Source: Cryptomeria japonica (taxonomy: Eukaryota > Streptophyta > Pinopsida > Cupressales > Cupressaceae). From it: a DNA stretch of 56,000 bases. The stretch covers positions 463,046,072 through 463,102,071 of the forward strand of contig NC_081406.1 of NCBI RefSeq assembly GCF_030272615.1. The letters run 5' to 3'. Positions 22,399 through 33,951 of this stretch are shown here, piece after piece. The notes beneath the pieces are model-generated. The model saw only the letters and a program-made list of their open reading frames with translations, was not told the origin of the DNA and searched no databases. Numbering within the stretch: the stretch's first letter is position 1; each line of letters opens with the position of its first letter. The translations under genes were made by a program, and so were the position numbers.

Positions 22399-23833
22399 TC
22401 TGAATGTTTTCATGGAATGGCTAAGTGGGAAAGATCCCACAATCACTTGCTATTTCATCAAGAACTCAAAAAATGACAAAATTCTTATCAGATCCTAGAT
22501 GATGAATATTGATGAGGAGGTCATCGCTAAGGCCACGGGGATGACGACCGAGGGAATGAAATTTTACAGGGACAGAGGCATATCATATAAAGCAGCTGAC
22601 AAGTTTCCTGTTACGGATGAAGAGAGGAGAAAGATGATTAAAATCGACAACTCCTACCATACCCCAAAGAGAATTTGCAGGCCATGGAGGTTTGTCTTAT
22701 TTGCTTCTATTGAATACATTACCTTAGATGGTAGGTTTACTAGAGCCTACGGGCATCAATTCATTTTACTCAACCATTTCCGTCATGGGGAAAAGGTTAG
22801 CCTTCCCTATTACCTTGCATGCTCAATGGATCATACTATAAAGGAGATCTAGAAGGACCCTAAGGGTGATCATGCCCTCCATCAGGGGCTCATGGTCCTG
22901 GTTTATAAAATGCTCAAGTGGAAGTGCATTGAAAAGCCTATTAAGGGCAAAAATGCAAGAGATGTGACAATAGAGAGTGAAGCTAGCGGTTTTAAGTTTG
23001 AATCGGAGACCAAGGGAGAATTGGAAGAAACTAGCAAAAAAGGGAGGAATAGGGCCAAGAAGAGAAGGATTATTGTGGAATCACGTATGTCGGATTCTGA
23101 AACCGAATCCTTTGAGAAAAAAATTGTTAAAAAAAAGAAATGGAAAGCTACTGGAAAAAAGGCTCAGAGAAAGAATACTAAAAAGGGTAATAATTCTGAT
23201 ATCAACCATATTCTAGTTGATATTGAGGAGGAGACTGAAGAAAACAAGAAGGTTGAGAGTCAGGATAAAGATGGGGAGGGCAACCCGGTTATGGACAATA
23301 TAGAGGCAGTGAATACCACAAGTCTGCATAAGGAGGATAAAGGGGATAAAAGTGGCAGTGGTGACAATGATACTATTAAGGCCTTCTGTGAGACCATTAC
23401 GACCATGGTGAAGGATATTAGTAGTTTGAAAATAGATACTCAGGCTATTGAATGTATGGTTGGAAAAATCATAGCTATGGAAAAAAAGGTCAATGATATG
23501 GGAGATAGAAAGAAAATGGAAATCAAAATGAATGATTTCGACAACAAAATTGACAGGTTGGAACACAACATCAAGAAGATTGCTGGCCAAAATTTCCAAA
23601 TCCTCAAATTGTCGGTGGACAACATGAACATCCTTATCAATAGGTTCGAGAATAAAGCCGAGAAGGATGGTGATAAAGAGCAGCTAGACAAGAAGGGTCA
23701 TGAAAGGAGGACCAGAGCCAACACAAAGATTAAGGGCAACATCATAGGTCGTGAGCTCGAGGAACTAAAGACCTCAGTGAACAATATGAAACAAATGGTT
23801 GTTCACGCTGAGGAAATTATGAATAGTATTTAG

Positions 23834-24046
23834 ATTTCAGTTGGTGTCCTGGCTTCTGTCTTTTTGTTGTCTATGTGCTTTCCTTTTGCTATCTATTCTA
23901 GGTTTTTTATGTTATATTATGTTAGCTGATCCTTGTCGATGGGCTCATTTTGTCTTTTTGAATTGATCAGACACTTTTTATAGCTGATTTGTTTTCCTGG
24001 TTTGTACAAGGTTCGGATACCTTTCAAATACCCGCTTTTACTTAAT
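23834..24046 (+). other. LINE 3' UTR and tail
   Basis: A T-rich 3' UTR leads to GGTTCGGATACC and ends in CTTAATCAAAACAAAG, after which gypsy2 gag sequence starts. The 'ggttcggat' plus A-rich terminus is characteristic of plant LINE 3' ends. The junction position is good to about 15 bp. Confidence 0.5.
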
Positions 24047-25640
24047 CAAAACAAAGAAGGTCTTAATTGAGAAAGGTATCATCAATATATTCAAAGAAAA
24101 TAAAAAAGATTTGAAAGGAAAGGATAAGCCATGATTTTGGAACAATAACAAGAACATAGTAAATGATGGCGTTTTAGATTCTAACACAGTGAGACCAAAA
24201 ATCACTCTTTCAGGACCAAGTTCTTCTATAAAAAACCAAGTAAATACTCAAGAAACTTCAAAACCATGAAGGAAATACACCCCATTGGGAGAACCACTTG
24301 AGTCAGCTTTTAGGAAGCTAGTAGAAAACAAGCTAATAACAATTATAGACAATTCTCCATATGAACCAAAAGTCAAACCAAATTGGTAGAATGACGATGA
24401 GTATTGCGAATATCACAAGAGCAAGGGACATAAAAAAGAAATTGCCATCACTTGAAGAACATTATTAAAGATCTTATTGATAAAGGTGACATTGTGATTG
24501 ATGGACATACATCCAATCAAGAACATAAGATGTTTAAGGAACCATTCCCTAAACATGACAAGAGAAAATCCAAAGCCACAAATAATCAAGCCAACTATAA
24601 CAAAATGTCCTATGACTATGATCCAGTCGTTAACCACATTTCAATGGACAAGTATGTTTCTACTATTATCATAAAGGACAAAACGCTTGAGAGTTCTACC
24701 CAAAGAAACAAAGTTATCCTAAAAGGCATTGGAACTTCTTCTAAATCTAAATTTGAATGTAATGTCACAATTCATCATGGTAAGGTCACCCTATAAGGTG
24801 CTCCAGCTAAAACCACCACTTCCTCAGTGGCCAAACCTGAGTACAACCTAGTAGAACAGTTAGGGAAGACACCCGCACTTATCTCAATCCTAGAACTATT
24901 GCATATATCTGCTTCACATAAAACCATACTTGCCAAAGTCCTAAGAGAAAATTTTGTACCCACTGATCTGAACGTGGACCAATTTCTAGTCATGGTGGGA
25001 TACCTTTCCATTCCGCATAACCTTACATTTACATAAGCTGATGATGCTTCCGTAACCTAGCCTCATAATGCACCTTTACATATTGAAGCCTTTATCTATA
25101 AAAACTGCCTCAAATGAGTCTTATAGATGGAGGAGCAGGTCTAAACATTTGTACATTGAGCACTATTAAACAATTGGGATATTCTAAAAAAGCTATGAAT
25201 TCTACACATGCAATAACCATAAAATCATATGATGATGAAGAGCGTTCATCCAATGGCATAGTCACCTTACCTATCAGAGTAAGGTCATTCACAAAGGATG
25301 TGGTTTGTCAAGTCCTTGATCTAGATCTCACATACAATATACTCTTGGGATGCCCATGGATTCATGAAATAAGAGTTATTCCCTCAATATATCATCGATG
25401 TATCAAGTTCCCATACAATAGATTTGAAGTGATCATCAAATGTGATCTGAATCTGTTCATATATTGCAATAACCTATGAGCAAGATTAGAAATAACAATC
25501 CTAGTCAATCGATAAGTTGTTCCATCTTCAACATAGGTTGATCCTGAATCATTGAAAGCTTCTACATCCAAACAAACAAAGATCAAAAAAAAAGTTCAAT
25601 ATTAAAGACCTGGAATGTGGTGAATATATCTTTCATGGGA
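24047..25640 (+). pseudogene. gypsy2 gag C-terminal part and protease fragment
   Basis: Collinear with gypsy1 gag from its VLIEQGV segment onward: YTPLGEPLES (about 24274), YEPKVKPNW, a C-E-Y-H-K-S-K-G-H-K zinc-like motif (about 24406), DLIDKGDI, EHKMFKEPFPKHDK, EYNLVEQLGKTPALISILELL (about 24840) and LNVDQFLVMVGYL. The protease has LIDGGAGLNICTLSTIKQLGYS (about 25120) and DLDLTYNILLGCPWI (about 25317). It carries stops and frameshifts throughout. The TAG after DDASV(T) at about 25058 and the TGA just before the DGGAG motif sit at the same places as in gypsy1. Confidence 0.85.
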
Positions 25641-26308
25641 TGGTGGAGATAGAGGCAGATGAAAAAGGTGAGGTGCAGTAGCAGAGAGGAGGGTAGTTCA
25701 AAAGAGAGATGGAGAGAGGAGAGATATGCACATGTAGTCAGAGGTAGAGGTGGGCTGCTATTATAGGCACCAACAATGCAGGTTCCCAGACAAGGATAGA
25801 GAAAGGGATAAAGTGAGGAGAGAGGAGAGGAGGAGGATGAGCTACTATCCTCGAGAAAGATCTACCAAGGATAGGCAAATGAGATTTAGGATCTAGAGAG
25901 GGATGTGGCTAGGCTCAGGCGTCAGCTGAGGGACATTGAGCAAGAGATAGATCAAGCTATTCAATGCTACATGAAGGATGAGGAGGCATTGAGGGCAGGT
26001 AGGTGAGCAGTAGAGGACATTGAGGCTAGATATTCCTATGTTCTATGAGCAGGGGAGGAGATAGCCTACTAGAGAGACTTGTATTATGGAATTGTGCCTC
26101 TTGATCAGCGAACTAGGAGCTTCCAGATACCATCAAGGGCTACAACAACCACTAGAGGGAGAGATAGGAGTCATGCGTCTAATGGTGGGGTCATGGGTCC
26201 TCCACCACCAATAGATAGAGGGGGAAGGAGAGATGATTCTAGAGCGGGGACTTCCAGGGCTCAAACTTCGTCAAGGTCGGTTGGCTCCAAGGGAGGGAGT
26301 TCATCATA
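25640..26308 (+). pseudogene. gypsy2 PMD-protein C-terminal fragment, plus strand (inverted duplicate)
   Basis: Matches the C-terminal third of the gypsy1 PMD gene (37095-37898): an Arg/Gly-rich linker, a coiled-coil segment with stops (about 25860-26075), then YYGIVPLDQRTRSFQ (about 26080) and GGVMGPPPP (about 26188), ending SKGGSSS and a stop. It is in the opposite orientation to the rest of the gypsy2 PMD gene (27770-29050, minus), with which it forms an inverted repeat of the coiled-coil region. Confidence 0.8.
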
Positions 26309-27769
26309 GCCTTAGATGGCTCCCAAAGTATTAGTTTTTTGTATCATTTTTGTATGATGATGCAGACACTTTCGAGTGATTGAAGCTATATGATTTTGAC
26401 ATCATTGTATCATGAAACTTATGCTTTTTGAGATATTAATATGAGATGATTCATTCTTGGGGCAACTAGATGTATATGTACCTATGTGATGTTGCTTCTA
26501 TGTGATGTATGTATCTATGTGTTAATGCAATTTATGATTCTATGATGTATGGATGCTTATGAGATACATGTATCTATGATGTTTACGATAGGAATGCAGT
26601 AACATATACATGATGAAATTCAATATTTTTACATTCTTTTATGTTTTATATGTTATGAAAATGTGAATGTATGAAATACAGATGAATATGATAATGCAAA
26701 TAACTATTTACATGATGAGAATGTAAAATGTGCTAACATGTGTTGTGTTATTATTCTGGCATTTTATGTTGTATATGAGAATGCAGATACTAACTAATGA
26801 TGTATGCAAGATGCAATGTGATTGTGATATATATATATATATGTATGTATGAAAAGCTAATATGTGATAATGCAGGTGCAATCTACATGAAATGAAGATA
26901 TTTTTGGTGTGTCATTATACTCAGTCATAAGATAGTAGGCTACATGGAGTCAGGAAGGATGATGGAGGTCAATCATGAAAGGGGGATGGAATATAGAAGA
27001 TATGGAAGTGAAAGAGATTCTTGTGCTTTATCATCATTGAGCTTTATTATGGCAAAAAGGTTATGACAATCGAGGCATAGGTTTGACCCAGAAAATCATT
27101 GTACCCATTTGCATGGAGATCAGACAGTCACAAACAAGGAATGTCCTAGTTTATACTATACTTAGAGTGTCCTAGTATCCTTGGACAAGTCACAACATTA
27201 CTAAGAGACAATCCACAAACAACAAAACAATAGGTGAACATATCCTATCCTCGCCTTTCTAGTAAAAGACATCCTAGAGATAGAATCTCTGGTCAAAGAC
27301 ATCCCGAAAAAGCCAAAAGACATGTCACCAAAAGATAAAATGAAAAGAAAACCAAGACTCGACACCAACATCCACTGTAGTCCTCAAGTTTAGTGTCTCT
27401 TGTCACTTGCATAAGTCTATTTAGTTTTGGTCATAATGTTTACTTTCAAAAAAAGGATAGATAGAACTGAACCATAATGTTGTTTGAGTCTACTGAAAGA
27501 TTTGATTTGTTGAAGCCCATTGTTGTTGTTTACATCTCATCTAAAACTAACTTAATCCATAAAATTGATACTTTATTATGAAGAAGATGAAACTTTATTG
27601 CTAATCTTTGATGTAAGTGTTGCTTTATTCTAGATTGTGAGTAGATAGACTAAAGAAAACTAGGAGAAATTGTACTCCTCAAAATGTGTGATACTCTTAG
27701 TTCCACACCCATCACTAGACTTAGGATTTAGGAGCTAATTTATAATGGATGGAAAGGGGTGAAAAGGAA
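26309..27769. other. gypsy2 spacer downstream of PMD, collinear with 37899-39240
   Basis: Noncoding. It matches the region between the PMD stop and the integrase end in gypsy1, including the phrases around 'cttgtgcttatcatcattgagc' and 'gacaatcgaggcat'. It has many TGATG/TATG low-complexity strings and a short AT microsatellite at 26827-26842. No gene is seen. A function as 3' UTR of the PMD transcript is possible. Confidence 0.55.
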
Positions 27770-29050
27770 GGATTATACAAATAAATAAATATTTTTTAAA
27801 TCATAGGCTATGTCCTCCCATGCTTGTAGAACATAGGCATATCTGGCCCCAGTATCCTCTGTTTCTCGCCTACCTACCCTTAATGCCTCCTCAGCCTCCG
27901 TGTAGCATCGGAAAGCTAGATCCCTCCCTTTCTCAGTGTCCCACAATTGTATCCTAAGCCTAGCCACATCCCTCTCTAGATCCTGAATCTCATTTTCCTG
28001 TCCTTGGTAGATCTCTCTCAGGGATAGTAGCTCATCCTCCTCCTCTCCTCCCTCCTCACCTTGTCCCTATGGTTGTCCCTGTCCCTGTCCCTATCCTGGA
28101 ACCTACGTTGTTGGGACCTGGAAATGTAGTACACCTCTACCTATGACTACATGCGCCTATCTCTCCTCTCCTCCATCTATCATCTGAACTACCATCCTCT
28201 CTCCTACTGCACCTCACCTCCATCATCTACCTCTAATTTTACCATCCTCGCTATCATCTCCACCATCCCCACCATCACCCTCTGTTAGCTCTCCTAGATC
28301 TATCAGCCATTGAAATGGATGATCTACCTAATATGCGTTGTACTCGACATCCATCCCTGCATCCTCCATATCTGCCAAAATAACCCAAGGCATGGGACCA
28401 TCTTGCATTTGTGGCAGTCCCTGTTCATAAGACAATAACGGACCTAAATGTGGCTGATCTCTCACTGTCCGTGCATACATCCCTGAGCCATGTGGCATCC
28501 AATGTCTCCTATTGAACTGTCTGCATACTCTGTCTATCAATTGTCACTCAATGATATATGGTGTCCTCCCGATTAGATACCTAATCCTAAACACATATGG
28601 CAAATCGACTACGTCATCCTCCCCCTCGTCATAATCTCGATAAGGCCTCCATACTACATTGTCTATCTCATCGATCACTTAGCGCCAATACTCTAGCCTC
28701 CCACTCCGTGGCTAGGAAGTAATCATATCATACAAATGTACATAACTGTGCCCATGTCCCCTGCCTATAAAGTGTATCATTTGTGTAACTAGAAGATGCT
28801 CATATGCCCATACTTGCAATAATGTCACTCCACACCCCAATCCCACTGATCCGTGATACACAAACTGATGCAGCTTATAACACAAGTGTGACAGTAGACA
28901 TGACCCCCATGCAAAACTAGTGTGCTCAGTCACCAATGTCTCTAGAGTCCTTCGCCATCCCACAACCAACCCTCGTGTCACCCTGTCCATATAGAAAAAC
29001 CCATTGATAACTTTTGTGAGAAACACCGGTAGAGCCAATCCTATAGCTAT
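27770..29050 (-). pseudogene. gypsy2 PMD gene, exon 2, downstream part (minus strand)
   Basis: Read on the minus strand from 29050 down: RGLVVGW, LETLVTEHTSFAWG, HQFVYHGSVGLGCGVTLLQVW (about 28870-28805), VHLYDMITS, then MPHGSGMYARTVRDQ (about 28500-28450) and a coiled-coil tail (27967-27780). It corresponds to gypsy1 residues after the TATGL segment. It has stops and frameshifts. Where gypsy1 has TAG stops this copy keeps CAG (Gln) at LLQVW and CRQF, which shows the ancestral codons. Copia2 split the gene at 29050/52996. Confidence 0.85.
29046..29050. other. Target duplication of copia2, left
   Basis: GCTAT before the LTR. The right copy is ACTAT at 52996-53000. Removing copia2 and one copy restores collinearity with gypsy1 PMD. 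Confidence 0.75.
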
Positions 29051-30229
29051 TGTTGGCATTTTTGATGTTTATGTTGTAATTGTCATTGATGGACACACAC
29101 TTGTACTGAGATCCCCTTTGTATGTATGAGCTAGAGCTCAACCAATATTTGTTCCAACCAGTATGTTGTATTCTAGTCTTTAGACTAATGATTTTGTAGA
29201 ATGTGTTTCCCGGTCTAAAGCAGCATGACGACCCCAAGCGGTTTGTAGATCTCAACCAGTACAAGGGAGAAAAGCGGCACAACACATTCTTACCAGTCTT
29301 CATTTTTGTCAAACCGGCAACCGGTATTTTGTATGAACCGGTAATACTCTGTGATGAGTTACCAGCTGACATTTTGTGATGAGTTACCAACCCACCGATT
29401 GATTGATGATGTCGACACACTGACGGTGCTTTTTGTGTCGTGTTACTGAGTATGTCTAGATTCATTGAACCTAGGAAATTGTAATGTAATCCTATTGGAC
29501 CGACATGAAATCAGATTCCTTTAAAAAGACATCATGTCTAGGGTTTTGAGTTGTTGAAACTGTTGCTGAAAGGGTTTATGTTGTGGCTAGGGTTTAAGGT
29601 GATTGTTGAGTTGTTGTAAGAGCGATCTTATTTGAGAAAATCGAGTTGTAAACAGAAAGATATAGATAAGACTAAAGTAATGCTAGAGTACATTAGCAGT
29701 GAACTATACTGGATCTAATGAAGCAGTTTGTGCTATAAGATAGATCAAACACTTGTTGATTACTCACATCTTTGACAAGTCTATAGCCCTTAACCAAGTA
29801 GGCCTCAAAGCCTTTGTAAAATCCTCTAACAAGGTGGTTCACTTCTGTGAATCTAAAATCCTCTAACAAGGTAGTCTTTAATCAGACGTATCTCCTAACA
29901 GAGATTGAGATTCCTAACAGGATCTGTTCTAGTGAAGAACATTGTAAGACCTTAACCGGTCTGACCTTAACCAGTCTGGTTTCTATTTTGCAGATAGTGA
30001 CTTGTCAGTTCCATCTCACCATGGTTTTTCCCAGTTGGGTTTCCATGTCAAATATCTTGTGTTATGGTTGTAATGCTTTTGTGGGTGAATGCTTTATTCG
30101 CATTTTGGTTTGCATGTGTGATAACCGGTCTGTCTGTTAGACTATTTTACCTGTTTATCTTCAGACTGTGTAAGTGTTTAAGGACAGAGATTTTTGGCAT
30201 AAATTCACCCCCCCTCTTAGTATTCATCA
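29051..30229 (+). repeat. copia2 5' LTR
   Basis: 1179 bp, starts TGTTGGCATTTTTG and ends CACCCCCCCTCTTAGTATTCATCA. It has repeated AACCGGT strings and a weak TATA-like CCTTTAAAAAG near 29518. Matches 51854-52995. Confidence 0.92.
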
Positions 30230-30244
30230 ATTGGTATTGGAGCC
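30230..30244 (+). other. copia2 primer-binding site
   Basis: ATTGGTATTGGAGCC directly after the LTR resembles the plant copia PBS TGGTATCAGAGC, complementary to initiator tRNA-Met. Confidence 0.75.
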
Positions 30245-30279
30245 AACCTTTCAAGAAGTTTAACCACTTGGAAAGAGAT

Positions 30280-31557
30280 ATGGGGGAATACACTTTGAGG
30301 GAACTTACTCAATGTCTCACTAAGTCTGAGCAAGCCTATGATGATCTTATGGTCAAATACAAGGCATCTCAAGCAAAAAGGAGAGAACATGCAGAAAAGC
30401 TGATGGAGCTATTTGAAAGTAGTTCTGAAGATGAAGCTAATATGGAAGCCATGATTGCAGAAGTGAATAAGCTAAATGATTCAAACTCCGATTTGAGAAA
30501 AGAGTTAGAAGGACTAACTATCTGGTTTAGTCAAGAGCTTGACAACTGTAGGAATGATGAAGATCAAGTAAAGGACAAAGATCATGAGATCTCCAAGTTG
30601 AAACAAGAGATTAGTGCACTAACTACTTGCCTTCATGAGAGCAGGATGGAAAAGGAAGACATGCAAGGTGAACTGAACATAGCCAACTCTGAAAATGCAA
30701 GTCTAATGGAGACAAATACTACTATTTCCAAAGAACTCTCTGAGTCAAAGGAAATACTTCATAAGCTTGGCAAAAGTACTGTCAAGCTAGAGCAAAAGCT
30801 TGAGTCATCTAGACCGGCAAAGAATACCAATGGTCTTGATTTCTCTAGACATGAGGAAGGATAATCCTCAGGAACAAATGTTGAAGCATCAAAAAAGCAA
30901 CCGACACTCAAAGGAAAAGGTAAGCAAAAATTCAAACCTGTTTGCTTTAACTGTCTTAAAGAAGGACACACTGCCAATGTATGTAGGAGCAAAGCCTACA
31001 ATAATTTTCCATATTTTATCAACAATGTACCTAGATCCAATAAGTTCAATGGTCATTGTTATGCATGATACAAGTTTGGGCATAGAGCATCTAAATGCAG
31101 GTCTGTCATGAACAATACCGGAAGATATCCTCAAAGGACCCAAGGAGCTAGTCCAAAATCTTTTGTAAACTGGAACCCTAACTGGTTTGATGCCTACAAT
31201 TATCAGTCAAGCAACAATGGTTATCAATCGGCAACCAGATGGAGAGAAAATTGTTGGATTTGTCATGGACATGGACACACTATGGCTACATGCAGAAGGA
31301 AGAATGGAAATATGAACAATGGACCTTGGAGAGCACCTGGATTGGTTTGCTATAACTACAACAAACCGGGTCACATTGCAAGATTCTACAGAAGCAGAAA
31401 GAGTATATCTAATGATATACCGGTCACTCAGAAAGGAGAAGTTGATGTTGAAAAAGTTCAAGTAGACATGAACAAAACTTGGAGGAAGAAACCAACAATG
31501 TTGGAAGAGGAACCGGTTTCTGCACCTAGTGTGGAAATATCAGAATCGGTAAACTAA
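30280..31557 (+). pseudogene. copia2 gag-like ORF: coiled coil plus four zinc knuckles, no capsid domain
   Basis: The ATG at 30280 follows the PBS by 36 nt. The first 195 codons are acidic and heptad-rich (for example KQEISALTTCLHESRMEKED), predicting a long coiled coil. A stop at 30862 and a frameshift follow, then CCHC knuckles CFNCLKEGHTANVC (about 30945), CYACYKFGHRASKC (about 31057, with a stop nearby), CWICHGHGHTMATC (about 31252) and a degenerate fourth CYNYNKPGHIARFY (about 31348). It ends at a TAA near 31555. The usual copia capsid domain (UBN2 type) between start and knuckles is not visible, so this is a reduced nucleocapsid-like protein. RNA binding is inferred from the knuckles. 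Confidence 0.75.
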
Positions 31558-31568
31558 GCTCCAAAGAA

Positions 31569-31584
31569 GCTTAGGGGGAGAAAA
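31569..31584 (+). other. copia2 internal PPT-like tract
   Basis: GCTTAGGGGGAGAAAA comes right after gag. Near-identical tracts occur at 51585-51596 and 51750-51762 near the 3' end. Confidence 0.45.
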
Positions 31585-31739
31585 TGATGAAATGATTGTG
31601 AACCCCTGATTACACCAGTAAAAGACCTTAACCGGTACGTGATACCTGTCGCTTGGCAGAAGACTGGAAATGGTAAAGGAGGCAAATTAGGGTTTTCGCC
31701 CTAATAGAGGAGCATTAATGGTGGTAGGTGAGAGACATG

Positions 31740-31747
31740 TATAAAAG
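31740..31747 (+). promoter_or_regulatory. Candidate internal promoter (TATA box) of copia2 ORF2
   Basis: TATAAAAG, preceded by GAGACATG, lies 257 bp before the ORF2 ATG in a favourable context (ACAATGG at 32001-32007). The 31750-32003 stretch looks like an untranslated leader. This suggests separate transcription of ORF2 instead of a gag fusion. Confidence 0.5.
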
Positions 31748-33946
31748 AATATTTCAAATCATTTCTCATTATTTGTTTTTGAGTGAGGAAAATTTTTCAA
31801 GTGCAGAGCGAAGAAAAGGTGATTTGAGCTAAGATTTCAAGAAATTGATAAATCTTGAAGGAGATTCAAATCCAGTTTGCAAACGGTCGTGGAGAACACA
31901 AAGCGGTGATTCGGTAACCGACGGAGAGTGGAGTGAAGCAAAATCAGGAAGCCCTAAATTTGCGTTGTAAAAGTATTTTTTGTGTTCTTGAAAATACTCA
32001 ACAATGGTTTCCGCATCTCATACTAGTTCTACTACATCCATTGAGTCGGAAAGTTTTATTCAGAGGAAGTCCAAATATAATGCCTTATCACAAATTCTGG
32101 CTGGAGTCATAGTTGAAGAAGGAATTTCTGATTATATTGATTACAAAATAGAAGACCCAGTTAGGTTTATTTTGCGGCAAGGACAAAAAGATCAAACCGG
32201 AGTTTAGTATCCTAGAGAAGAAGAAACTCCATAATGCAATATACTTTCTAGAATATTTAATGGAGGATCACATCAGGATCATTTTGAGCAAATTTCATGG
32301 TGACAAGATGTACCTAGAGAGGACACATGATATCACGCCTCAAGCAATTCATACAGTCACCAATTTTTGCAACATAGGGGAAGTGCTAGCCCTAAGAATG
32401 GTAAGCAAAACCAAAATGGCCAAGCTCACCAGTTCAACAAGTGACTCACGGGGTATGATAGTTAATCCTATCAAGAGTGATCTAGTGAAATACGCCAGCA
32501 TGGTGATAGGCTACAAAATGTTTTCAGCCAACAGGATTAATTTTGTATCTGCTGCAGCGGTAAATGTCGCTTACCGGATGATTAAAGAGGATGCATCTTT
32601 TAACTTATGCACCAGTATGGAGAGGCAACTCCTATTGAATATAAAGGTGATCCAATAGGACAATGCACTGAGGTTTAAGTTTGGACAACTACTGATAGGG
32701 TTGTTATTCTATTTCCAAGGCTACTTTCCTGGAGTAGGAGATGTCTAGTGGTCTCTTGACCAACCGGTAACCAAGCAGATCAAGGAAAGCATAAAAGCCA
32801 TTGGAACCAGTTACCCTGAAGTACTGAACAAATATTTTGATGAGTTCATAAGAAAGATGAGTCAAATGGTAAGGATATCAGGTGATATAGTTAAGAAATA
32901 TGAAGATGACATCTGTTTCACCATTCAGGTGGACAAATGTTTAATGGAGGCTATTGAGCCTAGAATGGGGGAAGTAGAGCCAATGGGCTATGAAGTTATG
33001 TATGATATGCTCGAAGGGTATGCCTCAACCCTTATTGCCTCACCTCTTGATCCAAAGGCTAAAAGGACTGGAACCTACTTGGAGAGGATTGCACCGGTTG
33101 AAGAACCATTGGTTAAGAAAGGAAAAGAACTACAAAGAAAGCCAAAGCAGTGCCTGCAGCATCGGCACCAGCTACCATTGCAACTCCAAGAGTGACCAAG
33201 CGGTCACCGGCAAAGAAGAAATCGGAGGAGACAACGGCAAAAGTCTTTGAAAGAAAAAGGAAGACAAAGACAAATGAACTAGACTCTAAAGAGACTGAGT
33301 TTGATGAAAAGGCAAAGAAGGCCAGACAGATAAAGAAAATGAAGAAGAATGAACTGGCAGCATCCACACCCGTAAATATTGACATCTCCTCATACAAACC
33401 TTTGACACATTTTCGAAGGACAGTTAAGAATATTAGGAGAAAATTGCTTAATGATTTAGTAGATTATTATGATGATTTTAGTGATGAGGAAAAGGAAGAA
33501 GTATTACAGGAAATCATCATTTATGTGTGTAAAAATGATCGGTCGCCATCAAAGATTAAATCTCAGACACCGGATTCTTTATTTAAAGCATTAGATAATA
33601 AATGGCCCATTGCCATTGAAAAGGAACAGGAGATTAGGGAGAAATTCTTTGCACAGTACTTTCCCAACCTCTCAAATTCAGAATTGTTTGATGTGTTGGA
33701 CCAGAATAAAGGTCTCTTCTTCACAAGGAGAAGAAGACTCTGGTTGTTGGAGGGGAGAATTGATGATGTTGAAAAAGATACTCATCAGCATATGGATTAT
33801 GCTATCAACTCTCACAAAGAAAAAATGGCTAACCTCCAAGCGGAAAAAGAACCGGCTATTTCAAACCGGATGAAGTGTTTGACGAGGAAGGAAACCTGGT
33901 TGAGGAACCAATCGACACTATTGATGTCGATGCCCTGGATGTAGAT

Positions 33947-33951
33947 GATAT
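33947..33951. other. Target duplication of gypsy1, low-coordinate side
   Basis: GATAT, compared with GATGT at 50111-50115: one transition difference. The copia2 ORF2 continues across. Confidence 0.65.

Larger units (their letters stand above)
11209..23833 (+). pseudogene. Extra LINE ORF (split by Athila): plant-retroelement domain plus Lys/Glu-rich coiled-coil tail
   Basis: Pieces are 11209-11296 (begins MGGNKKRFEP) and 22394-23833. The downstream piece has EEVIAKATGM, TTEGMKFYRDR, then FVLFASIEYITLDGRF and ILLNHFRHGEKVSLPYYL, followed by a Lys-rich basic region (about 23030-23190) and a long predicted coiled coil (about 23380-23830). The order I..EVI...TG...G, then LLNH.RHG..V..P.YL, matches the Athila ORF3 in this window. 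I know this as a domain of unknown function of plant retroelements, not as a host enzyme. Small frame changes at the Athila junction and stops at 22496 and 22850 show decay. It follows RNase H in the same orientation with about 290 bp between. An independent inserted fragment is the alternative. Confidence 0.6.
9100..24046 (+). mobile_element. L1-type LINE, 3' half, interrupted by Athila element
   Basis: The LINE occupies about 9100-11296 and resumes at 22394-~24046. In order it has the RT thumb/C-terminal region, zf-RVT, RNase H, a further ORF (11209-11296 plus 22394-23833) and a 3' UTR ending in a TTACTTAATCAAAACAAAG-like tail, as plant L1 LINEs end in short A-rich 3' sequences. The two halves are linked by the exact GGGGG target duplication of the Athila element at 11292-11296 and 22394-22398. 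The 5' part is missing, probably removed or displaced by copia1. The 3' end abuts gypsy2 gag sequence, so the LINE probably inserted into gypsy2. Confidence 0.65.

Noticed and set aside
26827-26842. AT microsatellite as regulatory element
   Set aside because: Short, common low-complexity sequence; the gypsy1 counterpart (about 38280) lacks the full run.
30064-30279. Upstream extension of copia2 gag into the LTR
   Set aside because: The frame happens to be open across the LTR end and PBS, but the Cys/Phe-rich sequence is not gag-like; the ATG at 30280 fits the PBS spacing.
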